Source: Pseudomonas sp. MPC6 (GTDB lineage Bacteria > Pseudomonadota > Gammaproteobacteria > Pseudomonadales > Pseudomonadaceae). Taken from it: 64,000 nt of DNA. Numbering within the stretch: the stretch's first letter is position 1; every line of letters starts with the position of its first letter. The notes below the pieces were generated by a model that was not told the DNA's origin, searched no databases, and worked only from the letters and a program-made list of their open reading frames with translations. Shown in pieces: positions 27,205 to 35,947 of this stretch. The stretch is taken from assembly GCF_006094435.1 (NCBI RefSeq), contig NZ_CP034783.1, forward strand, positions 2,073,001 to 2,137,000, read 5' to 3'. The position numbers and the translations under genes were made by a program.

Positions 27205-27306
27205 GGCCTCTTCGCGGGCAAGCCCGCTCCCACAGTGGTTGTGGGTGGACACATAGGGTTTGAACACCTTCAATCACTGTGGGAGCGGGCTTGCCTGCGA
27301 AGAGGT
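27205..27306. repeat. REP pair, CGGGCTTGCCCG type
   Basis: Inverted arms at about 27208-27235 and 27278-27306 with the GGGAGCGGGCTTGC core. Confidence 0.85.
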
Positions 27307-27507
27307 TCGTCGAAGCACCGCACCTATCAAATAGTGCGCTTGCCCAGCCGCAACCCCACCTGCAAGCTCCTGACAGGCAACACCCTCCCAAAGCCGATCC
27401 CCCCCAATATCGGCTTATATGCCCCACTCACTAGAGCCGGGCAGCCTGCGCCTGTTACCATTCGCCCCCTGTTTTATCTTCGCTTTTCATTCTTTTCGAG
27501 ACATGCC

Positions 27508-28989
27508 ATGACCACCGTCCGCACTCGCATCGCGCCATCGCCTACCGGGGATCCCCACGTAGGTACCGCTTACATCGCTTTGTTCAACTACTGCTTTGCC
27601 AAGCAGCACGGCGGTGAGTTCATCCTGCGGATCGAGGACACCGATCAATTGCGTTCGACCCGCGAGTCCGAACAGCAGATTTTCGACGCCCTGCGCTGGC
27701 TGGGCATCGACTGGAGCGAAGGCCCGGACGTCGGCGGCCCGCATGGTCCTTACCGGCAGAGCGAGCGCGGCGACATCTATCAGAAGTACTGCCAGCAGCT
27801 GGTCGAGATGGGCCATGCCTTCCCGTGCTTCTGCACCGCCGAAGAGCTGGACCAGATGCGTGCCGAGCAAATGGCCCGTGGCGAAACCCCGCGTTACGAC
27901 GGCCGTGCGCTGTTGCTGTCCAAGGAAGAAGTGGCTGCCCGCCTGGCCGCTGGCGAACCGCATGTGATCCGCATGAAGGTGCCGAGCGAAGGCGTCTGCG
28001 TGGTGCCGGACATGCTGCGGGGCGACGTCGAGATCCCGTGGGATCGCATGGACATGCAAGTGCTGATGAAGACCGACGGCCTGCCGACGTACTTCCTGGC
28101 CAACGTGGTCGACGACCATCTGATGGGCATCACCCACGTCCTGCGCGGTGAAGAATGGCTGCCATCGGCGCCGAAGCTGATCCTGCTGTACGAATACTTT
28201 GGCTGGGAACAGCCGGAGCTGTGCTACATGCCGCTGCTGCGTAACCCGGACAAGAGCAAGCTGTCCAAGCGCAAGAACCCGACCTCGGTCACGTTCTACG
28301 AGCGCATGGGTTTCATGCCGGAAGCCATGCTCAACTACCTCGGCCGCATGGGCTGGTCGATGCCGGACGAGCGCGAGAAGTTCTCGCTGCAGGAAATGGT
28401 CGACCACTTCGACCTGAAGCGCGTGTCCCTCGGCGGGCCGATTTTCGACATCGAGAAGCTGTCTTGGCTCAACGGCCAGTGGCTGCGTGACCTGCCGGTG
28501 GAAGAGTTCGCTGCGCGCCTGCAAACCTGGGCGCTGAACCCTGAATACATGATGAAGATCGCGCCGCACGTGCAAGGCCGGGTCGAAACCTTCAGCCAGG
28601 TGGCACCGCTGGCCGGGTTCTTCTTCGCCGGTGGGGTCAATCCGGACGCCAAGCTGTTCGAATCGAAGAAGCTCTCGGGTGATCAGGTTCGCCAGTTGAT
28701 GCAGTTGATCCTGTGGAAGCTCGAAAGCCTGCGCCAGTGGGAGAAGGACAACATCACCGCGACGATCCAGGCGGTGGTCGACTCCCTGGAGCTGAAGTTG
28801 CGTGACGCCATGCCACTGATGTTCGCCGCGATCACCGGCCAGGCCAGCTCGGTGTCGGTGCTCGATGCGATGGAGATCCTCGGTCCGGACCTGACCCGTT
28901 TCCGTCTGCGCCAGGCCATCGACCTGCTGGGCGGCGTGTCGAAGAAAGAAAACAAGGAGTGGGAAAAACTGCTGGGCGCGATTGCCTGA
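27508..28989 (+). CDS. gltX: Glutamyl-tRNA synthetase
   Basis: A 493-residue class I aminoacyl-tRNA synthetase. HIGH-type motif [14 protein letters not shown] near the N-terminus and KMSKS-type motif [10 protein letters not shown] at about residue 250. C-terminal anticodon-binding domain complete. It charges tRNA-Glu; two tRNA-Glu genes lie 1.8-2.1 kb downstream. ATG 27508 gives the standard start [14 protein letters not shown]. Confidence 0.97.
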   Translation: MTTVRTRIAPSPTGDPHVGTAYIALFNYCFAKQHGGEFILRIEDTDQLRSTRESEQQIFDALRWLGIDWSEGPDVGGPHGPYRQSERGDIYQKYCQQLVEMGHAFPCFCTAEELDQMRAEQMARGETPRYDGRALLLSKEEVAARLAAGEPHVIRMKVPSEGVCVVPDMLRGDVEIPWDRMDMQVLMKTDGLPTYFLANVVDDHLMGITHVLRGEEWLPSAPKLILLYEYFGWEQPELCYMPLLRNPDKSKLSKRKNPTSVTFYERMGFMPEAMLNYLGRMGWSMPDEREKFSLQEMVDHFDLKRVSLGGPIFDIEKLSWLNGQWLRDLPVEEFAARLQTWALNPEYMMKIAPHVQGRVETFSQVAPLAGFFFAGGVNPDAKLFESKKLSGDQVRQLMQLILWKLESLRQWEKDNITATIQAVVDSLELKLRDAMPLMFAAITGQASSVSVLDAMEILGPDLTRFRLRQAIDLLGGVSKKENKEWEKLLGAIA

Positions 28990-29029
28990 TCCTGCGTACC
29001 TGAAATTAATGAAATGGCTACCCCCGCCG

Positions 29030-29064
29030 CCCCCTGTGATCGCCCACTAAGCTTTCACAGGGGG
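29030..29064. other. Hairpin in the left end of the IS
   Basis: CCCCCTGTGA and TCACAGGGGG, a 10-bp perfect stem with a 15-base loop, between the left inverted repeat and the transposase start. May limit readthrough or form part of the left-end recombination structure. Confidence 0.6.
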
Positions 29065-29083
29065 CTCATCGGAGATCATTGCC

Positions 29084-30112
29084 ATGAACAACGTAGCTAT
29101 CGCCGCCATCGACCTGGGAAAACATACCTTTCACCTGCATGCGCAAGATGATCGTGGGCACGAGGTTTGCCGCAAAAAATTTACACGGGCGGCGCTCACG
29201 CAGCATCTGAGCAATCTCGCCCCCTGCACCGTCGTGATGGAAGCCTGTGGCGGCGCCCACTTCATGGCGCAAGAGGTCGCTAGGCTGGGGCATACACCCA
29301 AGTTAATTGCCCCTCATCTGGTACGCCCTTATGTGAAAAGCAACAAAAACGACTTCGCTGACGCCGAGGCAATCTGCGAAGCAGCAACTCGCCCGACGAT
29401 GCGCTTCGTGCCCCCCAAAACCCAGGCCCAGCAGGCGCTGGCTATGCTCAACTCGACCCGTGATGCGTTCATCAAAGACCGCACCGCCACCGTCAACCGG
29501 ATTCATGCCGCCCTGCTGGAGGTCGGCGTCAGCCTGGCCCCAGGCTTCAAATCCATCAAAGATCTCCCGGCGCTGCTTGAAGCGAGTTCATTTTCAGAAT
29601 GCATCAAAAAGATTCTGACGACGCTTTATGAGCACTTCGACTATCTGAACGGGCGAATCAAAAACCTGGACAAGGACGTGGAGTGCCAGGCCGCTGAAGA
29701 TGATCTGGCGGCTCGTTTGATGACCATGCCCTGTGTCGGCCCGATCACCTCCAGCGCCCTGGCTGCCGAGCTCGGTGATGGCAAGCAGTTCAAATGCGGA
29801 CGAGGTTATGCAGCCTCCATCGGATTGGTGCCCAAACAACATTCCACAGGTGACAAAACCGTGCTTTTGGGCATCAGCAAACGCGGCGATCGAAACCAGC
29901 GGCGCCTGCTCATTCAGTGCGCGCGGGTTTATTTGATAAATCTGGAGCATCAGAAAGGCGCTTTGGCGGATTGGGTCCGTCAGCTCTTGGCGTCCCGCCA
30001 TCACTCCAATCTTGTGGTCTGTGCATTGGCCAACAAGCTGGCACGAATCGCTTGGGCGATTGCGGCCCACCACTCTGAATTCGATGCGGGGCCAGCCGCG
30101 ATGAACGCCTGA
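29084..30112 (+). CDS. IS110-family transposase (DEDD recombinase)
   Basis: A 342-residue recombinase. The N-terminal RuvC-like DEDD domain shows AAIDLGKHTFH (first Asp), VVMEACGGAHF (Glu) and SNKNDFADAEAI (Asp pair). The C-terminal Tnp20 domain has MPCVGPITSSALAAE and GYAASIGLVPKQHSTG, where the Ser before TG is the likely nucleophile. Full length, no frameshift, so probably active. It works with a structured RNA from the same element in characterised relatives. Confidence 0.93.
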   Translation: MNNVAIAAIDLGKHTFHLHAQDDRGHEVCRKKFTRAALTQHLSNLAPCTVVMEACGGAHFMAQEVARLGHTPKLIAPHLVRPYVKSNKNDFADAEAICEAATRPTMRFVPPKTQAQQALAMLNSTRDAFIKDRTATVNRIHAALLEVGVSLAPGFKSIKDLPALLEASSFSECIKKILTTLYEHFDYLNGRIKNLDKDVECQAAEDDLAARLMTMPCVGPITSSALAAELGDGKQFKCGRGYAASIGLVPKQHSTGDKTVLLGISKRGDRNQRRLLIQCARVYLINLEHQKGALADWVRQLLASRHHSNLVVCALANKLARIAWAIAAHHSEFDAGPAAMNA

Positions 30113-30345
30113 CCCCGCTGTCACCCGAGCACCACCTACCTGGTTTTGCGATGCTGGATAACTGATGACGTGAACGGCCAACCGGCCTGACGACAACCCT
30201 GAGCTCCTACACGGCTGAAAGGCCGTCAAATTAATTAGGATCGTTGGGCATCGATTCTCATCGAGGCGCGGGGCCATCACCCCACTCAGACGCCGGATAG
30301 ATGAAAGCAAGCCAAACACGACATCAACAACAGTATTGCAGAAAA
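30113..30345 (+). ncRNA. Candidate bridge/seek guide RNA of the IS
   Basis: The 230-base non-coding tail of the IS. GCTCCTAC (30203-30210) is the exact complement of GTAGGAGC (30362-30369) in the adjacent target REP. ACCCTG (30196-30201) ends in the CCTG of the left flank (28999-29002). ATTAATT (30230-30236) is the complement of AATTAAT at the left end (29004-29010). ATAGATG (30297-30303) is identical to the right terminus (30356-30362). ACGGCC (about 30174) and GGCCGT (30221-30226) can close the first loop; GGCG/CGCC arms can form a second stem between the donor segments. This fits IS1111 guide RNAs, which lie 3' of the transposase. Confidence 0.6.
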
Positions 30346-30360
30346 GGGGGTAACCATAGA

Positions 30361-30446
30361 TGTAGGAGCCGGCTTGCCGGCGAAAGCGGCCTCGAGCCTT
30401 GCGATGCCAGTGAAAACGCTTTCGCCAGCAAGCCGGCTCCTACAGC
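30361..30446. repeat. REP pair hit by the IS, CCGGCTTGCCGG type
   Basis: Inverted arms at 30361-30388 and 30417-30445. The left edge is the IS junction; otherwise intact. Confidence 0.9.
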
Positions 30447-30535
30447 GATCATTCCTGAACCCCGGTGTTTCCGGGGGGAGGGCGGTAAGTGATTGTTATG
30501 TCGGCAAAAAACTTTGAAATATTTCAAAAATAAAT

Positions 30536-30564
30536 TTGACAGGCTTTCGATACGCCCTTAAGAT
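30536..30564 (+). promoter_or_regulatory. Strong sigma-70 promoter of the tRNA cluster
   Basis: TTGACA (30536-30541) and TAAGAT (30559-30564) with a 17-bp spacer, followed by a GC-rich discriminator, as usual for stringently controlled stable RNA promoters. The first tRNA starts about 33 bases later. Confidence 0.85.
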
Positions 30565-30597
30565 TCGCCCCGTCCTCAGCGATGACATCAACGATGA

Positions 30598-30673
<76 letters not shown>

Positions 30674-30752
30674 ATTTACACTTCAAGGCCTGGCCACACC
30701 GGCCTTGAAGCGATCAACACTCAGCGTTGATCAGTTGTATAGAAGGGTTTGC

Positions 30753-30828
30753 GTCCCCTTCGTCTAGTGGCCTAGGACACCGCCCTTTCACGGCGGTAAC
30801 AGGGGTTCGAGTCCCCTAGGGGACGCCA
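30753..30828 (+). tRNA. tRNA-Glu(TTC), copy 1
   Basis: GTCCCCT/AGGGGAC acceptor stem, CCGCC/GGCGG anticodon stem with CTTTCAC loop (anticodon TTC), T-loop GGTTCGAGTCC, and encoded CCA. Confidence 0.97.
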
Positions 30829-30881
30829 GTTTTACAGAAGCGATGTTGCAAGATGTCGCTCCGCCGCGAGGCGAAAAATCC

Positions 30882-30957
30882 GGGGCTTTAGCTCAGCTGG
30901 GAGAGCGCCTGCATGGCATGCAGGAGGTCAGCGGTTCGATCCCGCTAAGCTCCACCA
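30882..30957 (+). tRNA. tRNA-Ala(GGC), copy 2
   Basis: Same anticodon as copy 1, with compensatory changes: acceptor GGGGCTT/AAGCTCC and T-stem GCGG/CCGC. Encoded CCA. Confidence 0.97.
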
Positions 30958-31037
30958 ATTTTACAGTTCAAGGTCTGGCCACACCGGCCTTGAATCGATC
31001 AGCTCTCAGCACTGATCAGTTGTATAGAAGGTTTTGC

Positions 31038-31113
31038 GTCCCCTTCGTCTAGTGGCCTAGGACACCGCCCTTTCACGGCGGTAACAGGGGTTCGAGTCCC
31101 CTAGGGGACGCCA
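31038..31113 (+). tRNA. tRNA-Glu(TTC), copy 2
   Basis: Appears identical to copy 1 over the whole tRNA; anticodon TTC and encoded CCA. Confidence 0.97.
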
Positions 31114-31140
31114 CGATTACCCGCTCTGCGGGATTTATAG

Positions 31141-31172
31141 GGGTCATTCAATCATTGAATGGCCCTTTTGTT
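31141..31172 (+). terminator. Terminator of the tRNA cluster
   Basis: GGGTCATTCAAT and ATTGAATGGCCC arms, almost fully paired, followed by TTTTG. Confidence 0.85.
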
Positions 31173-31296
31173 TGTCTGGCGTTTGGCCAAATCCCCCTCT
31201 TTCTCTCAAACTGTTCTTCAGACCAGCGGTCACATCCACGACTTGCGGAAAATTATTATGAGAATAATATTCTAGTCGTAATATTCGGAGGCAACG

Positions 31297-31836
31297 ATGA
31301 ACGATAAAAAAGCTCAAACCCGCGAACGCATTCTCAAGGCCGCCAGCACCGCGCTGATCCAGCGCGGCCCGGCCGAACCGAGCGTGGGCGAAGTGATGGG
31401 CGCCGCCGGCCTGACCGTCGGCGGTTTCTACGCCCACTTCGACAGCAAGGACGCGATGATGCTGGAAGCGTTCAAGCAATTGCTCAGCCATCGCCGTGGC
31501 CTGATTGCCGACATGGATGCCGAGTTGACCGGTGAAGAGCGTCGCGCCCTGGTCGCTGCGTTCTACCTGTCACGCAGGCACCGTGATTCCTCTGAGTCCG
31601 CGTGCCCGATCCCGGCGTCTGTCGGCGAGCTGGGCCGGCTGCCGGACGAATTTCGCGTGGCCTTGAATGAGCATGTGGAAATGATGGTCGCGCAGTTGGC
31701 GGCCAGCCCCGAAGAGACCGACAAAGCCTTGGCCGACATGGCCTTGATGGTCGGTGGCCTGGCCCTGGCACGCGCGCTGGGGCCGGGCGAGTTGTCCGAT
31801 CGACTGCTGCGCGCCGCCAAGTCGGCGGTGCTGTGA
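31297..31836 (+). CDS. TetR-family transcriptional regulator
   Basis: A 179-residue repressor. N-terminal HTH at residues 10-55 (RILKAASTALIQRG then VGEVMGAAGLTVGGFYAHFDSKDAM). The C-terminal ligand-binding domain resembles the AcrR/TetR C-terminal class with a conserved CPIP segment. GGAGG precedes ATG 31297. AT-rich sequence with AGAATAATATTCT (near-palindrome) about 30 bases upstream may be its own operator. Likely controls itself and the downstream hydrolase (32 bases apart). Confidence 0.88.
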   Translation: MNDKKAQTRERILKAASTALIQRGPAEPSVGEVMGAAGLTVGGFYAHFDSKDAMMLEAFKQLLSHRRGLIADMDAELTGEERRALVAAFYLSRRHRDSSESACPIPASVGELGRLPDEFRVALNEHVEMMVAQLAASPEETDKALADMALMVGGLALARALGPGELSDRLLRAAKSAVL

Positions 31837-31867
31837 CCTGAAGGCGTTAGCCTGGGGAGTGAGAGCG

Positions 31868-32701
31868 ATGAGCACGTTGAAGTGGGTTCGTGGCGTTAAT
31901 GGCACTTTGGGCTGGTTCGCACCGAAACTGGTGGCGAGCAAAATGCGACTGGCGTTCATGACGCCGCGGGACCTGCCGCCGCGTGACTGGGAATTGCCGC
32001 TGTTGGCCAAATCCGAACGGATCACCTTGCGCTTCGGCCTCTCGGCCTTGCGTTGGGGGCAGGGCCCGGCGGTGTTGCTGATGCACGGTTGGGAAGGGCG
32101 GCCGACGCAGTTCGCCAGCCTGATCACCGCGCTGGTCGATGCCGGTTATACCGTGGTGGCCCTGGACGGTCCCGCCCACGGTCGCTCCCCAGGCAACGAA
32201 GCGAATCTGGTGCTGTTCGCCCGGGCCATGCTCGAGGCGGCTGCCGAGTTGCCGCCCCTGCAGGCGGTGATCGGGCATTCCATGGGCGGCGCCAGTGCCA
32301 TGCTCGCCGTGCAGCTGGGCTTGCGTACCGAAACTTTGGTGACCATTGCCGCCCCGGCACGCATCCTCGGGGTGCTGCGCGGTTTCGCGCGGTATGTGCG
32401 GCTGCCGCCCAAAGCCCGTTCGGCCTTCATTCGTCAGGTCGAGAGAGACGTGGGCATGCGCGCCGCGACGCTGGATGTCGCGCACTATCAGCTCGACATG
32501 CCCGGCCTGATCGTGCATGCCGAAGACGACAATTTTGTCTCGGTCAAGGAATCCCAGCTGATCCACGAAGCCTGGTTCGACAGCCGCCTGTTGCGCCTGG
32601 AAGAGGGCGGTCATCAACGGGTGCTGGCCGATCCCCGGGTGATCGATGGCGTGCTGGCACTGCTGTCCGGTCGGAGCCTGCAATCGCGCCAATCGGCCTG
32701 A
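31868..32701 (+). CDS. Alpha/beta hydrolase
   Basis: A 277-residue alpha/beta-hydrolase fold enzyme: LMHGWEGRPTQF (oxyanion region), DGPAHGRS, nucleophile Ser in IGHSMGGASA, acid in HAEDDNFV, and His in EEGGHQRVL. ATG 31868 chosen; the frame is open into the TetR gene but homology begins here. Substrate unknown. Likely co-transcribed with the TetR and possibly the thioesterase. Confidence 0.85.
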   Translation: MSTLKWVRGVNGTLGWFAPKLVASKMRLAFMTPRDLPPRDWELPLLAKSERITLRFGLSALRWGQGPAVLLMHGWEGRPTQFASLITALVDAGYTVVALDGPAHGRSPGNEANLVLFARAMLEAAAELPPLQAVIGHSMGGASAMLAVQLGLRTETLVTIAAPARILGVLRGFARYVRLPPKARSAFIRQVERDVGMRAATLDVAHYQLDMPGLIVHAEDDNFVSVKESQLIHEAWFDSRLLRLEEGGHQRVLADPRVIDGVLALLSGRSLQSRQSA

Positions 32702-32747
32702 GCATCCGTTACACTCCCGGTCGACATCATCTGACCGGGAGTGGAGC

Positions 32748-33197
32748 ATGGGCTGGGATCGGGCAACGCCGTTTATCATTGATCTGCAAGTGGGCGCCGA
32801 GGACATCGACGGGCTGGGTCACGCCAATAACGCGGTGTATGTGACCTGGCTCGAACGCTGCGCCTGGCGTCACTCCCAGCGGCTCGGCCTGGACCTGGTC
32901 GAGTACCGGCGGCTGGACCGCGCGATGGCGGTGGTGCGGCACGAGATCGATTACCTGGCGGCCGCCTATGAAGACGACGAGCTGCAATTGGCGACCTGGA
33001 TCGTCGATTGGGACCAGCGCCTGAAAATGACCCGGCACTTCCAGTTGAAACGCCCCAGCGACAACACCACGTTGCTGCGGGCGCAGACCACCTTTGTCTG
33101 TATCGAGTTGTCGACCGGCAAGCCCAAGCGCATGCCGGCGGAGTTTATCGAGGGTTATGGTCCGGCGTTGCAGATGTTGGATACAACCAACATCTGA
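32748..33197 (+). CDS. Acyl-CoA thioesterase (hot-dog, 4HBT type)
   Basis: A 149-residue hot-dog fold protein. DIDGLGHANNAVYVTWLE carries the Asp/Asn catalytic segment of the 4-hydroxybenzoyl-CoA thioesterase group. GGGAGTGGAGC precedes ATG 32748. 46 bases after the hydrolase gene, so perhaps co-transcribed. True acyl substrate unknown. Confidence 0.85.
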   Translation: MGWDRATPFIIDLQVGAEDIDGLGHANNAVYVTWLERCAWRHSQRLGLDLVEYRRLDRAMAVVRHEIDYLAAAYEDDELQLATWIVDWDQRLKMTRHFQLKRPSDNTTLLRAQTTFVCIELSTGKPKRMPAEFIEGYGPALQMLDTTNI

Positions 33198-33200
33198 TCA

Positions 33201-33305
33201 TTGTAGGAGCGAGCTTGCTCGCGAAAAACCTGAGAGCGTTGCGTGGAGTCAGGCTGGTCGCGTTATCGTTGACGTCCATCGCGAGCAAGCTAGCTCCTAC
33301 AGGGG
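33201..33305. repeat. REP pair, CGAGCTTGCTCG type
   Basis: Inverted arms at about 33202-33225 and 33278-33305; between the thioesterase and dusC. Confidence 0.85.
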
Positions 33306-33377
33306 ATCTGCGATGTTCTGCAGATTTTCCGCGTAATCCAGTAAACTGCCGCACGTTTTTCGTCGAGTGTGTTTTTC

Positions 33378-34337
33378 ATGCAAATTGCTTTGGCGCCCAT
33401 GGAGGGGTTGGTCGACAACATCCTGCGGGACGTGCTGACCCGTGTGGGCGGTATCGACTGGTGCGTGACCGAGTTCATCCGGATCAACGACCAGCTGCTC
33501 ACCCCTGCCTATTACCACAAGTTCGGTCCGGAACTGCTGACCGGCGCCCGGACGGCCTCCGGCGTGCCGTTGCGGGTGCAGTTGCTCGGGTCCGACCCGG
33601 TGTGCCTGGCGGAAAACGCCGCGCTGGCCTGCGAGCTCGGTTCCGAGGTCATCGACCTCAACTTCGGCTGCCCGGCCAAGACCGTCAACAAGTCCCGTGG
33701 CGGTGCGGTATTGCTCAAGGAACCGGAACTGCTCAACGAGATCGTCGAACACGTGCGTCGCGCGGTGCCGGCGCACATCCCGGTGACCGCCAAGATGCGC
33801 CTCGGTTTCGACAGCCCGGACGGTGCCCTGGTCTGCGCCACGGCCCTGGCCGAAGGCGGCGCGGCGCACATTGTGGTGCATGCGCGGACCAAGACCGATG
33901 GCTACAAGCCGCCGGCCCATTGGGAGTGGATCCCGCGGGTGCAGGACGTGGTCAAGGTGCCGGTGTTTGCCAATGGCGATATCTGGAGCGTCGAGGACTG
34001 GCGCCGTTGCCGCGAAATCAGCGGAGTGGAAGACATCATGCTCGGTCGCGGCCTGGTCTCGCGCCCCGACCTGGCCCGGCAAATCGCTGCCGCGCGCGCC
34101 GGTGAGGAAGTGGTCGAGATGACCTGGGCCGAACTGCTGCCGCTGATCCAGGACTTCTGGCTGCAGGCCAAGGCGCAGATGACCGCGCGGCAATCGCCGG
34201 GTCGCTTGAAGCAGTGGCTGGCGATGCTGACCCGCAATTATCCCGAAGCGGTAGAGCTGTTCACTGTCCTGCGCCGTGAAACCGAACTGGATCAGGTCTC
34301 GCGTTTACTGGGGCTGCAGGTGGCCGAAGCGGCCTGA
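33378..34337 (+). CDS. dusC: tRNA-dihydrouridine(16) synthase
   Basis: A 319-residue FMN enzyme reducing U16 of tRNA. Motifs: [15 protein letters not shown] at the N-terminus, catalytic Cys in [13 protein letters not shown], and the FMN-binding GDIWS segment. ATG 33378 gives [10 protein letters not shown], the normal DusC start; three codons upstream are open. Confidence 0.95.
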   Translation: MQIALAPMEGLVDNILRDVLTRVGGIDWCVTEFIRINDQLLTPAYYHKFGPELLTGARTASGVPLRVQLLGSDPVCLAENAALACELGSEVIDLNFGCPAKTVNKSRGGAVLLKEPELLNEIVEHVRRAVPAHIPVTAKMRLGFDSPDGALVCATALAEGGAAHIVVHARTKTDGYKPPAHWEWIPRVQDVVKVPVFANGDIWSVEDWRRCREISGVEDIMLGRGLVSRPDLARQIAAARAGEEVVEMTWAELLPLIQDFWLQAKAQMTARQSPGRLKQWLAMLTRNYPEAVELFTVLRRETELDQVSRLLGLQVAEAA

Positions 34338-34357
34338 AAAAAATCTGAAAAACCCCT

Positions 34358-34385
34358 CTTGAAAACCAGTCAGCGGTCCCTATTT
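34358..34385 (+). promoter_or_regulatory. Sigma-32 heat-shock promoter of the Hsp20 gene
   Basis: CTTGAAA (34358-34364) and CCCTATTT (34378-34385) with a spacer of about 13 bases; a close match to the sigma-32 consensus. Confidence 0.8.
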
Positions 34386-34453
34386 TGGAATTACGCGATG
34401 CCGAATTCGGGTCGCGGAGACAAAAAAACTTGCTGATCTGTTTTCAGGAGATT
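34386..34453 (+). promoter_or_regulatory. ROSE-like RNA thermometer in the Hsp20 leader
   Basis: CGCGATGCCG...CGGGTCGCG can form a first hairpin. TTGCT (34430-34434) then faces AGGAG (34446-34450), the ribosome site, leaving the G-G mismatch typical of ROSE elements. Melting at higher temperature would free the ribosome site. Confidence 0.7.
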
Positions 34454-34459
34454 TGAATC

Positions 34460-34912
34460 ATGAGCACTGCATTTTCCATGGCCCCACTGTTCCGTTCCTC
34501 GGTGGGCTTCGACCGTTTCAACGACCTGTTCGAAACCGCCCTGCGCAACGAACCAGGCAGCACCTATCCACCCTACAACGTGGAAAAACACGGCGACGAC
34601 CAATACCGCATCGTCGTGGCAGCCGCCGGCTTCCAGGAAGAAGACCTGGAGCTGCAAGTGGAAAAAGGTGTGCTGACCATCAGTGGCGGCGGTAAACGTG
34701 ACGTGAATGAAGGCGTCACTTACCTGTACCAGGGCATCGCCCAGCGAGCCTTCAAACTGTCCTTCCGTCTGGCGGACCACATCCAGATCCAGGCCGCCGA
34801 CCTGAGCAACGGTCTGTTGAGCATCGACCTGTTGCGGGTGGTTCCGGAAGAGGCGAAAGCCAAACGCATCCCGATCAATAACGGGACGCAAAAGCCGGCT
34901 CTGCAGCATTGA
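34460..34912 (+). CDS. ibpA: Small heat-shock protein, Hsp20 (IbpA-like)
   Basis: A 150-residue holdase chaperone with an alpha-crystallin domain (residues about 35-125), the Pro-rich N-arm and a C-terminal KAKRIPIN, which is the I-x-I anchor. YPPYNVEKHGDDQYRI and VLTISGGGK are family signatures. Preceded by a sigma-32 promoter and a ROSE-like thermometer, matching Pseudomonas ibpA regulation. Confidence 0.95.
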   Translation: MSTAFSMAPLFRSSVGFDRFNDLFETALRNEPGSTYPPYNVEKHGDDQYRIVVAAAGFQEEDLELQVEKGVLTISGGGKRDVNEGVTYLYQGIAQRAFKLSFRLADHIQIQAADLSNGLLSIDLLRVVPEEAKAKRIPINNGTQKPALQH

Positions 34913-34959
34913 GCCGGACCCCGGGCAGGGTCGTCCGAGTACGACGCGCCCGGCTGAAG

Positions 34960-34994
34960 CAAAAAGACCCCGACTTGTCGGGGTCTTTTTTTTG
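34960..34994. terminator. Bidirectional terminator between ibpA and the lipid operon
   Basis: AAAAAGACCCCGAC and GTCGGGGTCTTTTT arms; serves both convergent transcripts. Confidence 0.9.
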
Positions 34995-35013
34995 CGGGGC
35001 TGGAGTGGATGAA

Positions 35014-35946
35014 TCAGGTCCACCCATACCGGACCAGGTGAAAGAAGATCGGTGCCGCAAAGCACACTGAATCCAGGCGGTCGAGCATGCCGCCGTGACC
35101 TTCGATCATGTGCCCCCAATCCTTCACGCCACGGTCGCGCTTGATCGCCGACATCACAATGCCGCCGGCGAACCCCAGCAGGTTGATCAGCAGGGCGATG
35201 AGCAGTGACTGCCAGGGATTGAACGGCGTGATCCACCACAAGGCACAACCGATCAACGACGCCAGGAGGATGCCGCCGACAAAGCCTTCCACCGTCTTGG
35301 ACGGCGACAGGTTGGGGGCGATCTTGCGTTTGCCGAACAGTTTTCCGCAGACGTACTGCAGGACATCCGACATCTGCACCACGATCACCAGGTAGGCGAT
35401 CAACAGCAGGTTTCGCCCTTCATAGCCGGCGATATCCAGGGTCAGCAGGGCGGGTACGTGGGACACACAGAACACCGCGATCATCAGGCCCCATTGGACT
35501 TTCGAGGCGCGTTCGAGAAAGTGCGTGCTGTCGCCGCCCAGGGACGCGAGGATCGGCAGGAGCAGGAACACGTACACCGGAATGAAGATCGAAAACAGCC
35601 CGTACCAGTCGTAGTAGATGAGCAGGTACTGCAGCGGCAGTGCCAGGTAGAACGCGGCCACCAGTGCCGGGTAGTCGCTGCGGCGGGTCGGCGTGAGGGT
35701 CATGAATTCGCGCAGGGCATAGAAAGACACGGTGTAGAACAACAGGATCACCGCCGTGGTGCCGAGCCAGAAGGCGATTCCGATCACCAGCACCATGACC
35801 CACCAGGCATTGATCCGGGCGTTGAGGTTGTCGATCACCGGGTTCGCCGTGCCGCCCGCGCGCCGCTTGAGAATGAAACCGATCACCGAGGCCAGCAGCA
35901 GAAACGCGCCAATCCCGCCAAACAACATCAGGGTTTGTCTGTCCAT
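35014..35946 (-). CDS. Phosphatidate cytidylyltransferase (CdsA-like)
   Basis: A 310-residue membrane enzyme with about 8-9 helices. SPSKTVEGFVGG and the C-terminal KDWGHMIEGHGGMLDRLDS signature are those of CTP:phosphatidate cytidylyltransferases, which make CDP-diacylglycerol. It is the last gene of a six-gene operon on the minus strand and is 1 base away from the acyltransferase gene. It is probably a second, dedicated CdsA; the housekeeping cdsA of Pseudomonas lies elsewhere. Confidence 0.9.
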   Translation of the reverse strand: MDRQTLMLFGGIGAFLLLASVIGFILKRRAGGTANPVIDNLNARINAWWVMVLVIGIAFWLGTTAVILLFYTVSFYALREFMTLTPTRRSDYPALVAAFYLALPLQYLLIYYDWYGLFSIFIPVYVFLLLPILASLGGDSTHFLERASKVQWGLMIAVFCVSHVPALLTLDIAGYEGRNLLLIAYLVIVVQMSDVLQYVCGKLFGKRKIAPNLSPSKTVEGFVGGILLASLIGCALWWITPFNPWQSLLIALLINLLGFAGGIVMSAIKRDRGVKDWGHMIEGHGGMLDRLDSVCFAAPIFFHLVRYGWT

Positions 35947-35947
35947 G

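Larger units (their letters stand above)
29003..30362 (+). mobile_element. IS110-family (IS1111-type) insertion sequence, about 1.36 kb
   Basis: Ends inferred from three observations. Sub-terminal inverted repeats ATGGCTACCCCC (29014-29025) and GGGGGTAACCAT (30346-30357) match at 11 of 12 positions. TG dinucleotides occur at both junctions (29001-29002 and 30361-30362). Removing the element rebuilds ACCTGTAGGAGCCGG, a normal REP edge. It carries one transposase gene and a long 3' non-coding part, as in IS1111-type members. No direct target duplication apart from the TG core. ISs of this family that target REPs are known in Pseudomonas. Confidence 0.85.

Noticed and set aside
28999..30369. Target-site duplication of a DDE-type IS
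   Set aside because: The transposase is DEDD type; only the TG core is shared at the two junctions, as expected for this family.
33008..34105. 365-codon plus-strand open frame across the thioesterase end and dusC
   Set aside because: Passes through REP sequence and out of frame with dusC; product has no domain.
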